From the NCBI RefSeq assembly GCF_002160525.1, contig NZ_NFKT01000023.1, forward strand, positions 1-64,000: DNA of 64,000 nt, written 5' to 3'. Below, piece by piece: positions 40,911 through 49,489 of this stretch. Both the position numbers and the translations under genes were made by a program. The notes beneath the pieces were generated by a model. It saw only the letters and a program-made list of their open reading frames with translations, did no database searches and was not told where the DNA came from. Position 1 is the stretch's first letter; every line of letters begins with the position of its first letter. Source of the DNA: Lachnoclostridium sp. An169. GTDB taxonomy: Bacteria; Bacillota; Clostridia; Lachnospirales; Lachnospiraceae.

Positions 40911-42799
40911 TGGCGAGATATACGGGATATAAAAGGCCGAAGAATACCAGAAAGGCTCTGGCGGAACTGTTCCGATACATGGGATACCACAAGTGGATGC
41001 TTCTTCTTGTGGCGGTTCTTGTGCTGATCAGTACCGGGGCAAGCGTGACAGGAACATACCTGTTGAAGCCGGTGATCAACCGGTTCATTCTTCCGGGGGA
41101 CATCCGGGGCCTTATCATGGCTCTTGCCGGAATGGGGATCATGTATTTCTGCGGAGCGCTTTCCACTTTCTTCTACAACAGGCTGATGGTAAAGACCTCC
41201 CAGAAAGTGGTGGGGGATATCCGCCGGGATCTGTTCGTCCACGTGCAGAGACTTCCCCTGAAATACTTCGACTCCCATACCCACGGGGAGATGATGAGCC
41301 GTTTTACCAATGATGTGGACACGGTACAGGAGGCGCTGAACAACAGCTTTACCATGGTGATCCAGAGTTCCCTTACTCTTGTGGGAACCGTGGTGATGCT
41401 CCTTGTGCTCAATGTGAGGATGTCCCTGATCGTGATTGTGTTCCTTTGCCTGATGTTCTGGTTTATCAAGTGGAACGGGAAACGGAGCAAGGAATACTAT
41501 AACCGGCAGCAGGCGGAACTTGCGGGAATCAACGGATTCGTGGAGGAGATGGTGGCAGGACAGAAGGTGGAGAAGATCTTTAACCATGAAGAGGAAGATA
41601 TGAAGATCTTTAAAAAGAGAAATGAAGCCCTGCGCAAGGCTTCCACGAAAGCTCTCGCCTATTCCGGAATGATGGTGCCGTCCATCGTAAGCCTCTCCTA
41701 TGCAAATTATGCCATATCCGCGTGCGCGGGAGGACTTCTTGCCATCGCCGGACTGATGGATCTGGGAAGCCTGGCGGCGTATCTGGTCTATGTGCGGCAG
41801 AGCGCCATGCCCCTGAACCAGTTTACCCAGCAGGTAAACTTCATCCTCTCTGCCCTTGCCGGAGCAGAACGGATCTTCGAGATGATGCACGAGGAGCCGG
41901 AGGTGGATGAGGGAACAGTAACTCTGGTAAATGTAAGGGAAATGGAGGGAAATATATGTTCTGAGAACTACCCGGAATACACAGGCAGCACACATCTCAT
42001 GGAATGCCCGGAATATACGGGGAAATATGCGTGGAAGGATGGAAAAACGGGCGCGCTGACACCCCTTCGCGGAGACGTGCGGTTTGAAAATGTGACCTTC
42101 GGATACGTTCCGGGGAAAACCGTTCTCTCCGGAATCAGCCTTTACGCGAAACCGGGACAGAAGATCGCATTTGTCGGATCCACCGGAGCGGGCAAGACGA
42201 CGATCATCAACCTGATCAACCGTTTCTATGAGATCCAGGGCGGAAAGATTACCTACGACGGAATCGATGTGAGGCGGATCCGCAAAGATGACCTTCGCAG
42301 ATCCCTGGGAATGGTGATCCAGGATACCCACCTCTTTACCGGGACGATCGCGGACAATATCCGCTATGGAAGGCTGGACGCCACGGATGAAGAAGTCCGG
42401 GAAGCGGCGCGGCTTGCCAATGCAGATTCGTTTATCCGCAGGCTCCCGAAGGGGTATGATACGATGCTCTACAGTGACGGCAGCAATCTCTCCCAGGGAC
42501 AGCGGCAGCTCCTCGCCATTGCCAGGGCGGCGGTGGCGCATCCGCCGGTGCTGATTCTGGATGAGGCGACTTCCTCTATTGATACCCGTACCGAGCGCCT
42601 GATTGAAAAAGGTATGGATGCGATCATGGAGGGAAGGACTGTGTTCGTGATTGCCCACCGGCTTTCCACCGTCCGCAATTCCCAGGCGATCATGGTACTG
42701 GAACATGGACAGATCATCGAGCGTGGAAACCACGAGGAGCTTCTGGAACAGAAAGGACGGTATTATCAGCTTTATACGGGAATGTATGAACTGGAGTGA
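40910..42799 (+). CDS. ABC exporter half-transporter, subunit B of pair 1
   Basis: 629 residues: exporter domain (about 25-330) and canonical ATPase: GSTGAGKTT, NLSQGQRQLLAIARAA, VLILDEATSSID with catalytic Glu, and H-loop IAHRLST. Between the two domains is a Tyr-rich insert with near-repeats (PEYTGSTHLMECPEYTGKY). It starts one base into the stop of subunit A (TAATG), so both are made together. Pumps a drug or lipid-like compound out of the cell; substrate not deducible. Confidence 0.92.
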   Translation: MARYTGYKRPKNTRKALAELFRYMGYHKWMLLLVAVLVLISTGASVTGTYLLKPVINRFILPGDIRGLIMALAGMGIMYFCGALSTFFYNRLMVKTSQKVVGDIRRDLFVHVQRLPLKYFDSHTHGEMMSRFTNDVDTVQEALNNSFTMVIQSSLTLVGTVVMLLVLNVRMSLIVIVFLCLMFWFIKWNGKRSKEYYNRQQAELAGINGFVEEMVAGQKVEKIFNHEEEDMKIFKKRNEALRKASTKALAYSGMMVPSIVSLSYANYAISACAGGLLAIAGLMDLGSLAAYLVYVRQSAMPLNQFTQQVNFILSALAGAERIFEMMHEEPEVDEGTVTLVNVREMEGNICSENYPEYTGSTHLMECPEYTGKYAWKDGKTGALTPLRGDVRFENVTFGYVPGKTVLSGISLYAKPGQKIAFVGSTGAGKTTIINLINRFYEIQGGKITYDGIDVRRIRKDDLRRSLGMVIQDTHLFTGTIADNIRYGRLDATDEEVREAARLANADSFIRRLPKGYDTMLYSDGSNLSQGQRQLLAIARAAVAHPPVLILDEATSSIDTRTERLIEKGMDAIMEGRTVFVIAHRLSTVRNSQAIMVLEHGQIIERGNHEELLEQKGRYYQLYTGMYELE

Positions 42800-42824
42800 C
42801 GCCGGAAGGAAGAGGTATAGAGAG

Positions 42825-43271
42825 ATGACAGAGAAAGAAAAATTCAGAAAAATATTGTTTCAGGTTGAGCTTCTGAAACGGAGAAAGGTACAGGCGTATC
42901 TCCGGCAGATCGGCCTGACACCGGGGCAGGGGCAGGCGCGGATCCTGATGTACCTTTCGGAACATACAGATGTCACCCAGCGCCAGCTTTCCGATGAATG
43001 CCTTCTGGATGTGACGACCATGTCCCGGGTGCTTGACCGGATGGAGAAAATGGGGGTGATCATCCGGGAGCGGGACCCCGAGTGCCGCCGCGCATACAAA
43101 GTCAGCCTGACCGGAGCCGGGGAGGCGAAGGCGGAAGAGGTAAAGGTCGGATTTCGGGAACTGGAAGAAGTGATGTGTAAGGGGATCTCCCGGGAGGAGA
43201 TCCGGGTGCTGACGGAAGGGCTGGCGAAGGTGGAGGAGAACCTGCGGGAGATGCCTGGCGAAAAAGTATAA
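42825..43271 (+). CDS. MarR family repressor of ABC exporter operon 1
   Basis: 148 residues with a winged helix: VTQRQLSDECLLDVTTMSRVLDRMEKMGVIIRERDPECRRAYKVSLT (about 48-95). AGGAAGAGG precedes ATG 42825. It is the third gene of the operon that carries a perfect palindrome over its promoter, so it probably represses the operon until a ligand binds. Confidence 0.88.
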   Translation: MTEKEKFRKILFQVELLKRRKVQAYLRQIGLTPGQGQARILMYLSEHTDVTQRQLSDECLLDVTTMSRVLDRMEKMGVIIRERDPECRRAYKVSLTGAGEAKAEEVKVGFRELEEVMCKGISREEIRVLTEGLAKVEENLREMPGEKV

Positions 43272-43286
43272 AAAGAGTCTGAGAAG

Positions 43287-43324
43287 ATCCGGTACGGAGG
43301 AAAGCTCCGGAGCCGGATTTTTTC
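43287..43324 (+). terminator. Terminator of ABC exporter operon 1
   Basis: ATCCGG (43287-43292) pairs with CCGGAT (43313-43318), with an inner GGAG/CTCC helix, followed by a T-run. Confidence 0.75.
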
Positions 43325-43333
43325 TTGCTTTTA

Positions 43334-43402
43334 TTGTCCCCTTTTCCTCTCCTGATACGAATACATATACAGAAGAGTATTCATATCAGGAAAAGGGGAC
43401 AA
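43334..43402. promoter_or_regulatory. Long inverted repeat just upstream of the 43411 gene
   Basis: TTGTCCCCTTTT (43334-43345) and CCTGATACGAATAC (43351-43364) pair with GTATTCATATCAGG (43377-43390) and AAAAGGGGACAA (43391-43402). The second arm ends 8 bases before ATG 43411, next to the ribosome-binding site. It could be an operator, a translation-blocking hairpin, or an inserted palindrome. Confidence 0.6.
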
Positions 43403-43410
43403 GGGGTGAG

Positions 43411-44358
43411 ATGGAAAAATACGGGAGAATACCGGAAGAATTTCTGCCGGTTATGAAAGCGGCACAGGCATGCATTGATGATGCAGGCGAAGAACGGCCG
43501 GAGGTGGTGTGGCTGAAGGAACGGTTTGATAATATAAGGAAGAAATATTTCCTGCGAACCAGAATGGAAGCGGACCGGTTTGTTTTTGAGCGCATGTACG
43601 GGTGCCCTCCGCAGACGGATACGGACTGTCTGAAGATCCGCTACTGGCGTACCGGAAAATATACGCCCATCAACCGGGAACAGTGCCGGATGCTTGGGGA
43701 GGCGTTGGAACTGTCCGGGGAGGAGATGCTCTTTTTGTTCCAGGGGTATTATGACCGCAGTGCCACAGTGTATATGGAAGGAGAGGACAGTGAAGAATAC
43801 CGGGAAAAATGCAGGAGAATGGAAGGGCTGATCCGGAGATACCTTGCGCATATTCCGGAAGAGACCCTGAACCGGCTGAAGATAGCTCCCTCGGAAAGAG
43901 ACCATTATTTCCGGCATCTGTACTTTACCGATGCCTTCCGCTATGTCTGTGAACCCGTCCGGGAAAACACGGCAGCGCTGAAAAAACATATCACCAGTAC
44001 CCGCTATGATTCGGAGATTCGCAGACAGATGAAGCTTCTGGGAGAGATTCCGCGCCGGACCATGATCCGTCATCTGATTATTCTGGGGGCGCCGGAGCTG
44101 ACTCTGGATTGGATGAACCGGCAGCTGAAAGCGTTCGGATATCTGCCATTAAGGGAAGAACATACCATGACCGGAGGAGAGCGGCTGGACCGGCTTCTGA
44201 TCTCCATACTCGCGGAATACGAGAAGACACGCGCCGGGAAAACGAACGAGGAGAACAGGATATGGCTCCGGAGAAGCTGCCGGATACTGGATGATTTCTA
44301 TAAGAAGAAAAAATACAGACGCATGAGATTTATGCATTTTAAGTCGCTGGAGATATAG
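43411..44358 (+). CDS. Protein of unknown function, all-helical and basic
   Basis: 315 residues, soluble, helical throughout and rich in Arg/Lys. An N-terminal third includes LKIRYWRTGKYTPINREQCRMLGEALELSGEEMLFLFQGYYD, which faintly recalls the tail of a helix-turn-helix of the XRE sort (arguments: charged recognition-like helix and 'LGEALELS' spacing). The C-terminus ends KKKKYRRMRFMHFKSLEI. AGGGG precedes ATG 43411. I do not recognise the family. A long palindrome just upstream would suit autoregulation if it binds DNA. Confidence 0.55.
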   Translation: MEKYGRIPEEFLPVMKAAQACIDDAGEERPEVVWLKERFDNIRKKYFLRTRMEADRFVFERMYGCPPQTDTDCLKIRYWRTGKYTPINREQCRMLGEALELSGEEMLFLFQGYYDRSATVYMEGEDSEEYREKCRRMEGLIRRYLAHIPEETLNRLKIAPSERDHYFRHLYFTDAFRYVCEPVRENTAALKKHITSTRYDSEIRRQMKLLGEIPRRTMIRHLIILGAPELTLDWMNRQLKAFGYLPLREEHTMTGGERLDRLLISILAEYEKTRAGKTNEENRIWLRRSCRILDDFYKKKKYRRMRFMHFKSLEI

Positions 44359-44525
44359 AAAAGCGGAAGATACAGGAGAAAATTGCACAGAATGAAAATA
44401 CAGGGAAAAATACAGGAAAAAGCATGGAAAACTCTGAAAAATGCATGAAAGAGCGTGAAAAACTTCAAAAATGCTGATAAAAACAGAGAAAAACCGCGGC
44501 AGCGAGAGAAAAATGCAGGAAATCA

Positions 44526-44554
44526 TTGACGAACTCTCAAAAATTCTATACAAT
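44526..44554 (+). promoter_or_regulatory. Promoter of the aminotransferase gene
   Basis: TTGACG (44526-44531), 17-bp spacer, TACAAT (44549-44554), 55 bases before the start codon. The stretch 44359-44525 is low-complexity and A-rich, with GAAAAATGCATGAAA-like repetitions. Confidence 0.8.
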
Positions 44555-44608
44555 AACATTCAGTGCGACTTAAGAGAAAATATAGAGAAAGAGTGGAGGA
44601 GTCCTGCA

Positions 44609-45895
44609 ATGACTGCATACAAAGATTTAAGTAGGGAAGAATTACTGGAACTCAAAAGCGGCCTGGAGGCACAGTTTGAAGAAGTAAAGGCAAAAGGCCT
44701 GAAGCTTGACATGTCCCGCGGAAAACCGTCCGCAGATCAGCTTGATCTGTCCATGGAAATGATGGACGTGCTTCACAGCGGTGTGAACCTTGTCTGTGAG
44801 GACGGCATTGACTGCCGCAACTATGGCGGTCTGGACGGAATCGACGAAGCAAAACAGCTCATGGCGGATATGATGGAAGTGCCGAAAGACAATGTGATCA
44901 TTTTCGGAAATTCCAGCCTGAACGTGATGTACGACACAGTAGCGCGCGCCATGACACACGGCATTATGGGAAGTACACCGTGGTGCAAACTGGACAAGGT
45001 GAAATTCCTCTGCCCGGTTCCGGGATATGACAGACATTTTGCCATTACAGAATTTTTTGGCATTGAGATGATCAATATCCCAATGACTCCGACGGGACCG
45101 GATATGGACATGGTGGAAAAACTGGTCAGCGAAGATCCTGCTGTTAAGGGAATCTGGTGTGTGCCGAAATATTCCAACCCGCAGGGCATCACCTACTCTG
45201 ATGAGACGGTATACCGCTTCGCAAACCTGAAGCCGGCAGCAGAAGATTTCCGTATTTTCTGGGACAATGCCTACTGCGTTCACCATCTGTATGAAGATAA
45301 GCAGGATTATCTCCTTGAACTGCTTATGGAGTGCAAGAAAGCGGGCAATCCGGATATGGTTTACAAATTCGCTTCCACATCAAAGATCAGTTTCCCGGGA
45401 TCCGGTATCGCGGCGATGGCAGCTTCCGAGGCGAACTTAAAAGACATCCGCAATATGATGAAAGTTCAGACGATCGGGCATGACAAGGTAAACCAGCTCC
45501 GTCATGTGCGTTTCTTCAAGGACGTTCACGGAATTGTGGAGCATATGAAGAAGCATGCGAATATTATGAGACCGAAGTTCGAGGCGGTCATCGAGGTTCT
45601 GGAGAGAGAACTGGGCGGTCTGGAGATCGGATCCTGGATCAAGCCTCTGGGAGGATACTTTATCTCCTTTGATGCTATGGACGGCTGTGCAAAGGCCATC
45701 GTGGCGAAGGCGAAGGAGGCAGGTCTTGTGATGACAGGTGCGGGAGCAACCTTCCCCTACGGAAAGGATCCGCATGACAGCAACATCCGAATTGCTCCCT
45801 CCTATCCGACACCGGAAGAACTGGCGGTTGCGGCAGATATCTTCGTGCTCAGCGTGAAGCTGGTAAGCATTGACAAGATTCTGGAGAGCAAGTAG
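44609..45895 (+). CDS. Class I aminotransferase (aspartate aminotransferase 1c-like)
   Basis: 428 residues, PLP-dependent. LDMSRGKPSADQLDLS at the N-terminus, NSSLNVMYD, PGYDRHF, FWDNAYCVHHLY, and the PLP lysine in FASTSKISFPGSGIA; substrate Arg in SNIRIAPSYP. The pattern fits the AspAT Ic subgroup seen in Clostridia and Actinobacteria. GGAGG is 9 bases before ATG 44609. It moves an amino group between aspartate-type amino acids and 2-oxoglutarate; aromatic substrates cannot be excluded. Confidence 0.9.
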   Translation: MTAYKDLSREELLELKSGLEAQFEEVKAKGLKLDMSRGKPSADQLDLSMEMMDVLHSGVNLVCEDGIDCRNYGGLDGIDEAKQLMADMMEVPKDNVIIFGNSSLNVMYDTVARAMTHGIMGSTPWCKLDKVKFLCPVPGYDRHFAITEFFGIEMINIPMTPTGPDMDMVEKLVSEDPAVKGIWCVPKYSNPQGITYSDETVYRFANLKPAAEDFRIFWDNAYCVHHLYEDKQDYLLELLMECKKAGNPDMVYKFASTSKISFPGSGIAAMAASEANLKDIRNMMKVQTIGHDKVNQLRHVRFFKDVHGIVEHMKKHANIMRPKFEAVIEVLERELGGLEIGSWIKPLGGYFISFDAMDGCAKAIVAKAKEAGLVMTGAGATFPYGKDPHDSNIRIAPSYPTPEELAVAADIFVLSVKLVSIDKILESK

Positions 45896-45952
45896 TCTGA
45901 AAGACAGACGGAATAAAGCAAAAGCAGAACAATACAGATTTTACCGAAGAAA

Positions 45953-45993
45953 ATGGCGGCAAGAGGAAGAAACTCCTTTTTGCCGCCGTTTTT
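45953..45993. terminator. Terminator between the aminotransferase and LysR genes
   Basis: GGCGGCAA (45955-45962) pairs with TTGCCGCC (45980-45987), with GAGG/CTCC-type inner pairs, followed by GTTTTTCC on the plus strand. The genes are convergent, so it can serve both. Confidence 0.8.
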
Positions 45994-45995
45994 CC

Positions 45996-46880
45996 TTATC
46001 CGCGTTGCATGCCGCTGTCGAGATACTGTGCGATCAGAGTGAGAAAACGTTTCAGTACCGGATGGTCATCGTCTTCCAGATAAAATACGCCGAAAGAGAT
46101 TTTCGGCAGGTTGGTGATGGGAATGTAGCACAGTCCGGCTTCCCTTGCCTGGGGAATGTCCGGATAAAGCGTGTAGCCGATCTCTGCTTTTGCCATGGTA
46201 AATGCACTCTCGATATTCTCTGCAAAGAACCGGCATTCGGGGGGCAGGTTCACGAGGATATTGTTCTGGATCGTGAAAATGGCGTCAGGGACCTGGCGGG
46301 GAGAACAGGCAATAAAATTCCCGGAAAGCTGGCTTTTGACGAGTGTCCTGTGCACGGACAGAGGATGTTCCGGGGAGCAGACGCATGCCATGGGAACAGA
46401 ACAGAGTTCCCTGAAGGCAAGAGAGGATTTTTTCTGCTCCTCTCTGATCCCCAAAACGGCGTGTACCTGTCTGTTTTCCAGCATATTGAAAATAGAAGGA
46501 AAAGGGACAAGATGGAAGTTGGGGCGGAGCAGCGGAAACTCTGCATAAAGCGTCTTCAGGACCGGCGGAAACAGGCTGAGCTCCATGTGGTTATGGCAGC
46601 CCAGCTCAAGATGGATATTATGCTCGTGCTTTCCGAGCCGCTCCTTTGCGGACATGGCAGTTCTCAGGATCAGCTTTGCATCGCTGAGGAACAAAATGCC
46701 TTCCGGTGTGAGCGAGACGCTCTTGCTGGTCCGGCTGAACAGTTTTACTTCCAGCTCTTCTTCCAGAGCCTGGATCTGGTGGCTCACGGCGGGCTGAGTG
46801 ATTTTCAGTTCACGGGACGCCTTCGAAAAATTCAGATGTTCTGCCACAGACAGAAAACATTCCAACTGTACGGTATTCAT
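45996..46880 (-). CDS. LysR family transcriptional regulator
   Basis: 294 residues. N-terminal helix-turn-helix at about 1-60 (VQLECFLSVAEHLNFSKASRELKITQPAVSHQIQALEEEL), then the two-lobed effector domain. It probably senses a small ligand. Convergent with the aminotransferase and divergent from the MarR/ABC operon at 47189, whose promoter lies 200 bases away; either may be its target. AGGAGATTATTC lies before ATG 46880. Confidence 0.9.
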   Translation of the reverse strand: MNTVQLECFLSVAEHLNFSKASRELKITQPAVSHQIQALEEELEVKLFSRTSKSVSLTPEGILFLSDAKLILRTAMSAKERLGKHEHNIHLELGCHNHMELSLFPPVLKTLYAEFPLLRPNFHLVPFPSIFNMLENRQVHAVLGIREEQKKSSLAFRELCSVPMACVCSPEHPLSVHRTLVKSQLSGNFIACSPRQVPDAIFTIQNNILVNLPPECRFFAENIESAFTMAKAEIGYTLYPDIPQAREAGLCYIPITNLPKISFGVFYLEDDDHPVLKRFLTLIAQYLDSGMQRG

Positions 46881-47188
46881 AGAATAATCTCCTGTATATC
46901 ACAAAAATTAATAGAAAATAATAAAGAATTTTAATAGATTATAGCATTTTTCGATTTGCACTTCAAGACAGGACGAAAAATCAGATTGACGCCTGATTTG
47001 CAGGGAAAAGACGGAGAGATAAAGAAAAAGAATGGGAAACTATTAAAATTTTTTATAGGTGATAAGTTTTTTGAATTTCCCATTTGGAAAAAACCGAGCT
47101 AAAATCTACTATGGACAGAAAATAAGGTTACGAACTGTTCGGATTTGAACTAATTACGAAAAATGATTTACAGGAGGTGTTCTAAGAG
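46881..47188. promoter_or_regulatory. Divergent intergenic region with the ABC operon 2 promoter
   Basis: The promoter of the MarR/ABC operon is TTGGAA (47084-47089), 17-bp spacer, TACTAT (47107-47112). The region is very AT-rich, with TTAATAG/CTATTAA-type T-N11-A motifs near 46908-46935 that could be LysR sites. No small gene is evident. Confidence 0.6.
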
Positions 47189-47665
47189 ATGACGGACGAG
47201 TTCAGGACGGAAGAGCTGCTCTCGATGATGAAGAAAATCAGCCTGAACCTGACAACCCAGTTGGAAGTGTATTTAAGATACCGGGACATGAGCGGTATTC
47301 AGGTGTATCTGCTGGTTTATATCCTGAGGCACCATCCGGAAGGTACATATCTGACAGAGCTGTGTCATGAAATCGGGGTATCAAAACCGACGCTGTCCGC
47401 ACTGATAAAAAAACTGAGAGAAAAAGACTATCTTTATTTTCAGGAGAATCCGGAAGACATCCGGAAAAAGAAAGTCCTCCCCACGGAAAAGCTTCTGAAT
47501 GAAGGGGAAGAGTTCCTGCAGAAAGCCCGCAGAATGGAGGCTGAGATCTACAGCGTATTCGACGGAAAAGAGAAAGAACAGCTGTGGAAACTGGAACAGA
47601 AGCTTCTCAAGCAGCTTTCCGGGATGGAGCACAATGAAAACAGACAGGAGGTTATTTTACAGTGA
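47189..47665 (+). CDS. MarR family regulator of ABC exporter operon 2
   Basis: 158 residues, winged helix at about 45-100 (GTYLTELCHEIGVSKPTLSALIKKLREKDYLYFQENPEDIRKKKVLPTEK). AGGAGG lies before ATG 47189. It overlaps the first ABC gene by 4 bp (GTGA). In this operon the regulator comes first, in contrast with operon 1, where it comes last. Confidence 0.88.
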   Translation: MTDEFRTEELLSMMKKISLNLTTQLEVYLRYRDMSGIQVYLLVYILRHHPEGTYLTELCHEIGVSKPTLSALIKKLREKDYLYFQENPEDIRKKKVLPTEKLLNEGEEFLQKARRMEAEIYSVFDGKEKEQLWKLEQKLLKQLSGMEHNENRQEVILQ

Positions 47666-49401
47666 GAAAAGTGTTACAACAGCTTAAACAGTATAAGCGG
47701 GAGACCTTTCTGACGATCGGGCTGACCGCGCTTGAAGTTATAATGGAAATACTGATGCCATTTATCACTGCCCTGATTATAGACCAGGGGCTTGAAGTCA
47801 GTAATCTTTCCGCCGTTTACCGCTATGGAATCATCATGGTACTCATGGCGTTCCTGAGCCTGGTTTTCGGCGCACTGGCAGGAAAGAATGCGGCCGGGGC
47901 TGCATCGGGGCTGTCTGCCAACCTGCGTGAAGCGATTTATGCGAATATTCAGACATTTTCATTTTCCAATATCGACAAATTCAGCGTACCCGGACTGGTT
48001 ACACGTATGACAACGGATATCACAAACGTGCAGAATGCATTTATGATGATCATCCGTGTGGCAGTCCGTGCTCCGTTGAACCTGATTTTCAGCTTTATTA
48101 TGTGCCTGATTATCAGCCCGCACTTAAGTTCCATGTTCCTGATCGCGGTTGTATTTCTTGTAATCGTTATCGGATCGATCATGGTTGTCACGCTGAAGAT
48201 TTTCCGCCAGGTATTCCGCAGGTACGATGACCTGAATGCCAGCGTACAGGAAAACGTTACGGCAATCCGTGTCGTCAAGGCGTTTGTCCGTGAAGATTAC
48301 GAGAACGTGAAGTTTTCCAAAGCATCGAAGATGCTCTATGATCTTTCCGTCAAAGCAGAAGGTCTTCTGGCGTTTAACAACCCGGCGATGATGGTTGCCG
48401 TTTATTTCTGTATTATTTCGGTATCATGGTTTGGCGCACAGTTTATTGTGGGCGGTTCTCTGACGACCGGAGATCTGACCAGCCTGTTCAGCTACATTAT
48501 GTCGCTGCTTATGAGCCTGATGATGCTCTCCATGATCGTTGTCATGATCAGTATGTCCATGGCGAGCATCCGCCGTATCAGCGAGGTGCTGAATGAAAAG
48601 GCAGACCTGACAGACCCGGAAAATCCGGTTATGACAGTGAAGGATGGAAGCATTGATTTCAATCACGTGAACTTTTCCTACAAGCACGGCAGCGGGAAGA
48701 ACTCCCTTTCCGATATCGAACTTCATATTAAGAGCGGAGAGACTATCGGCGTGATCGGAGGCACGGGATCCGGAAAAAGTACTCTGGTCAATCTGATCTG
48801 CCGTCTGTATGATGTGGATGACGGTTCGGTATGTGTAGGCGGAATCGACGTCCGGAAATATGATACGGAAGTGCTCCGTAATCAGGTGTCTGTTGTGCTT
48901 CAGAAGAATACCCTGTTCTCCGGCACGATCCTCGACAACCTGCGCTGGGGAAATCCGGACGCCACAGAGGAAGAATGTATTGAGGCATGTAAGGCGGCCT
49001 GCGCGGATGAATTTATCGACCGGATGCCAGATGGATATCACACCATGATCGCACGGGGAGGAGCCAATGTATCCGGCGGTCAGAAACAGCGTCTGTGTAT
49101 TGCCCGCGCACTTCTGAAGAAGCCGAAAGTGCTGATCCTGGATGATTCGACCAGCGCGGTAGATACAGCGACAGATGCAAGTATCCGTAAGGCTTTCGCA
49201 GAGCAGATCCCGGGGACGACGAAGATCATTATCGCGCAGCGTGTTTCCAGTGTGCAGTCAGCAGACCGGATTCTCGTGCTGGACGATGGAAAGATCGATG
49301 CATTTGACACCCATGAGAACCTGCTGAAGACGAACGCGATCTATCAGGAGATCTACAACTCCCAGCTTGAAGGCGGCGGAGACTTTGATCAGCCGTCATA
49401 G
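47662..49401 (+). CDS. ABC exporter half-transporter, subunit A of pair 2
   Basis: 579 residues from GTG 47662 (AGGAGG 10 bases upstream). Six-helix domain about 1-320 and ATPase with normal Walker A GGTGSGKST, signature NVSGGQKQRLCIARAL and VLILDDSTSAVD, with Asp instead of catalytic Glu, and Gln in the H-loop (IIAQRVSS). It is the degenerate-site partner in a BmrCD-like heterodimer with the next gene. It is homologous to the subunit at 39183, showing an ancient duplication of the operon. Confidence 0.92.
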   Translation: MRKVLQQLKQYKRETFLTIGLTALEVIMEILMPFITALIIDQGLEVSNLSAVYRYGIIMVLMAFLSLVFGALAGKNAAGAASGLSANLREAIYANIQTFSFSNIDKFSVPGLVTRMTTDITNVQNAFMMIIRVAVRAPLNLIFSFIMCLIISPHLSSMFLIAVVFLVIVIGSIMVVTLKIFRQVFRRYDDLNASVQENVTAIRVVKAFVREDYENVKFSKASKMLYDLSVKAEGLLAFNNPAMMVAVYFCIISVSWFGAQFIVGGSLTTGDLTSLFSYIMSLLMSLMMLSMIVVMISMSMASIRRISEVLNEKADLTDPENPVMTVKDGSIDFNHVNFSYKHGSGKNSLSDIELHIKSGETIGVIGGTGSGKSTLVNLICRLYDVDDGSVCVGGIDVRKYDTEVLRNQVSVVLQKNTLFSGTILDNLRWGNPDATEEECIEACKAACADEFIDRMPDGYHTMIARGGANVSGGQKQRLCIARALLKKPKVLILDDSTSAVDTATDASIRKAFAEQIPGTTKIIIAQRVSSVQSADRILVLDDGKIDAFDTHENLLKTNAIYQEIYNSQLEGGGDFDQPS

Positions 49402-49405
49402 AAAG

Positions 49406-49452
49406 CACGGCAAAAACATGGAAACACCGCAAGGGTGTACCACTATGCCGTG
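49406..49452 (+). other. Intercistronic hairpin with GCAA tetraloop
   Basis: CACGGCA (49406-49412) pairs with TGCCGTG (49446-49452). Inside, ACACC-GCAA-GGGTGT forms a GNRA-capped hairpin. It lies between the two exporter genes and may stabilise the upstream message or set the ratio of the subunits. No T-run follows, so termination is unlikely. Confidence 0.6.
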
Positions 49453-49489
49453 AGAGACACGGCAGAAATAAGGAAAGGAGAACTGATCT

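Noticed and set aside
40877..42733. 618-codon open frame on the minus strand
   Set aside because: Fully antisense to the ABC subunit at 40910-42799, His-rich and without any recognisable domain.
45870..46934. 354-codon plus-strand open frame
   Set aside because: Antisense to the LysR gene; the LysR protein has a strong helix-turn-helix and start site.
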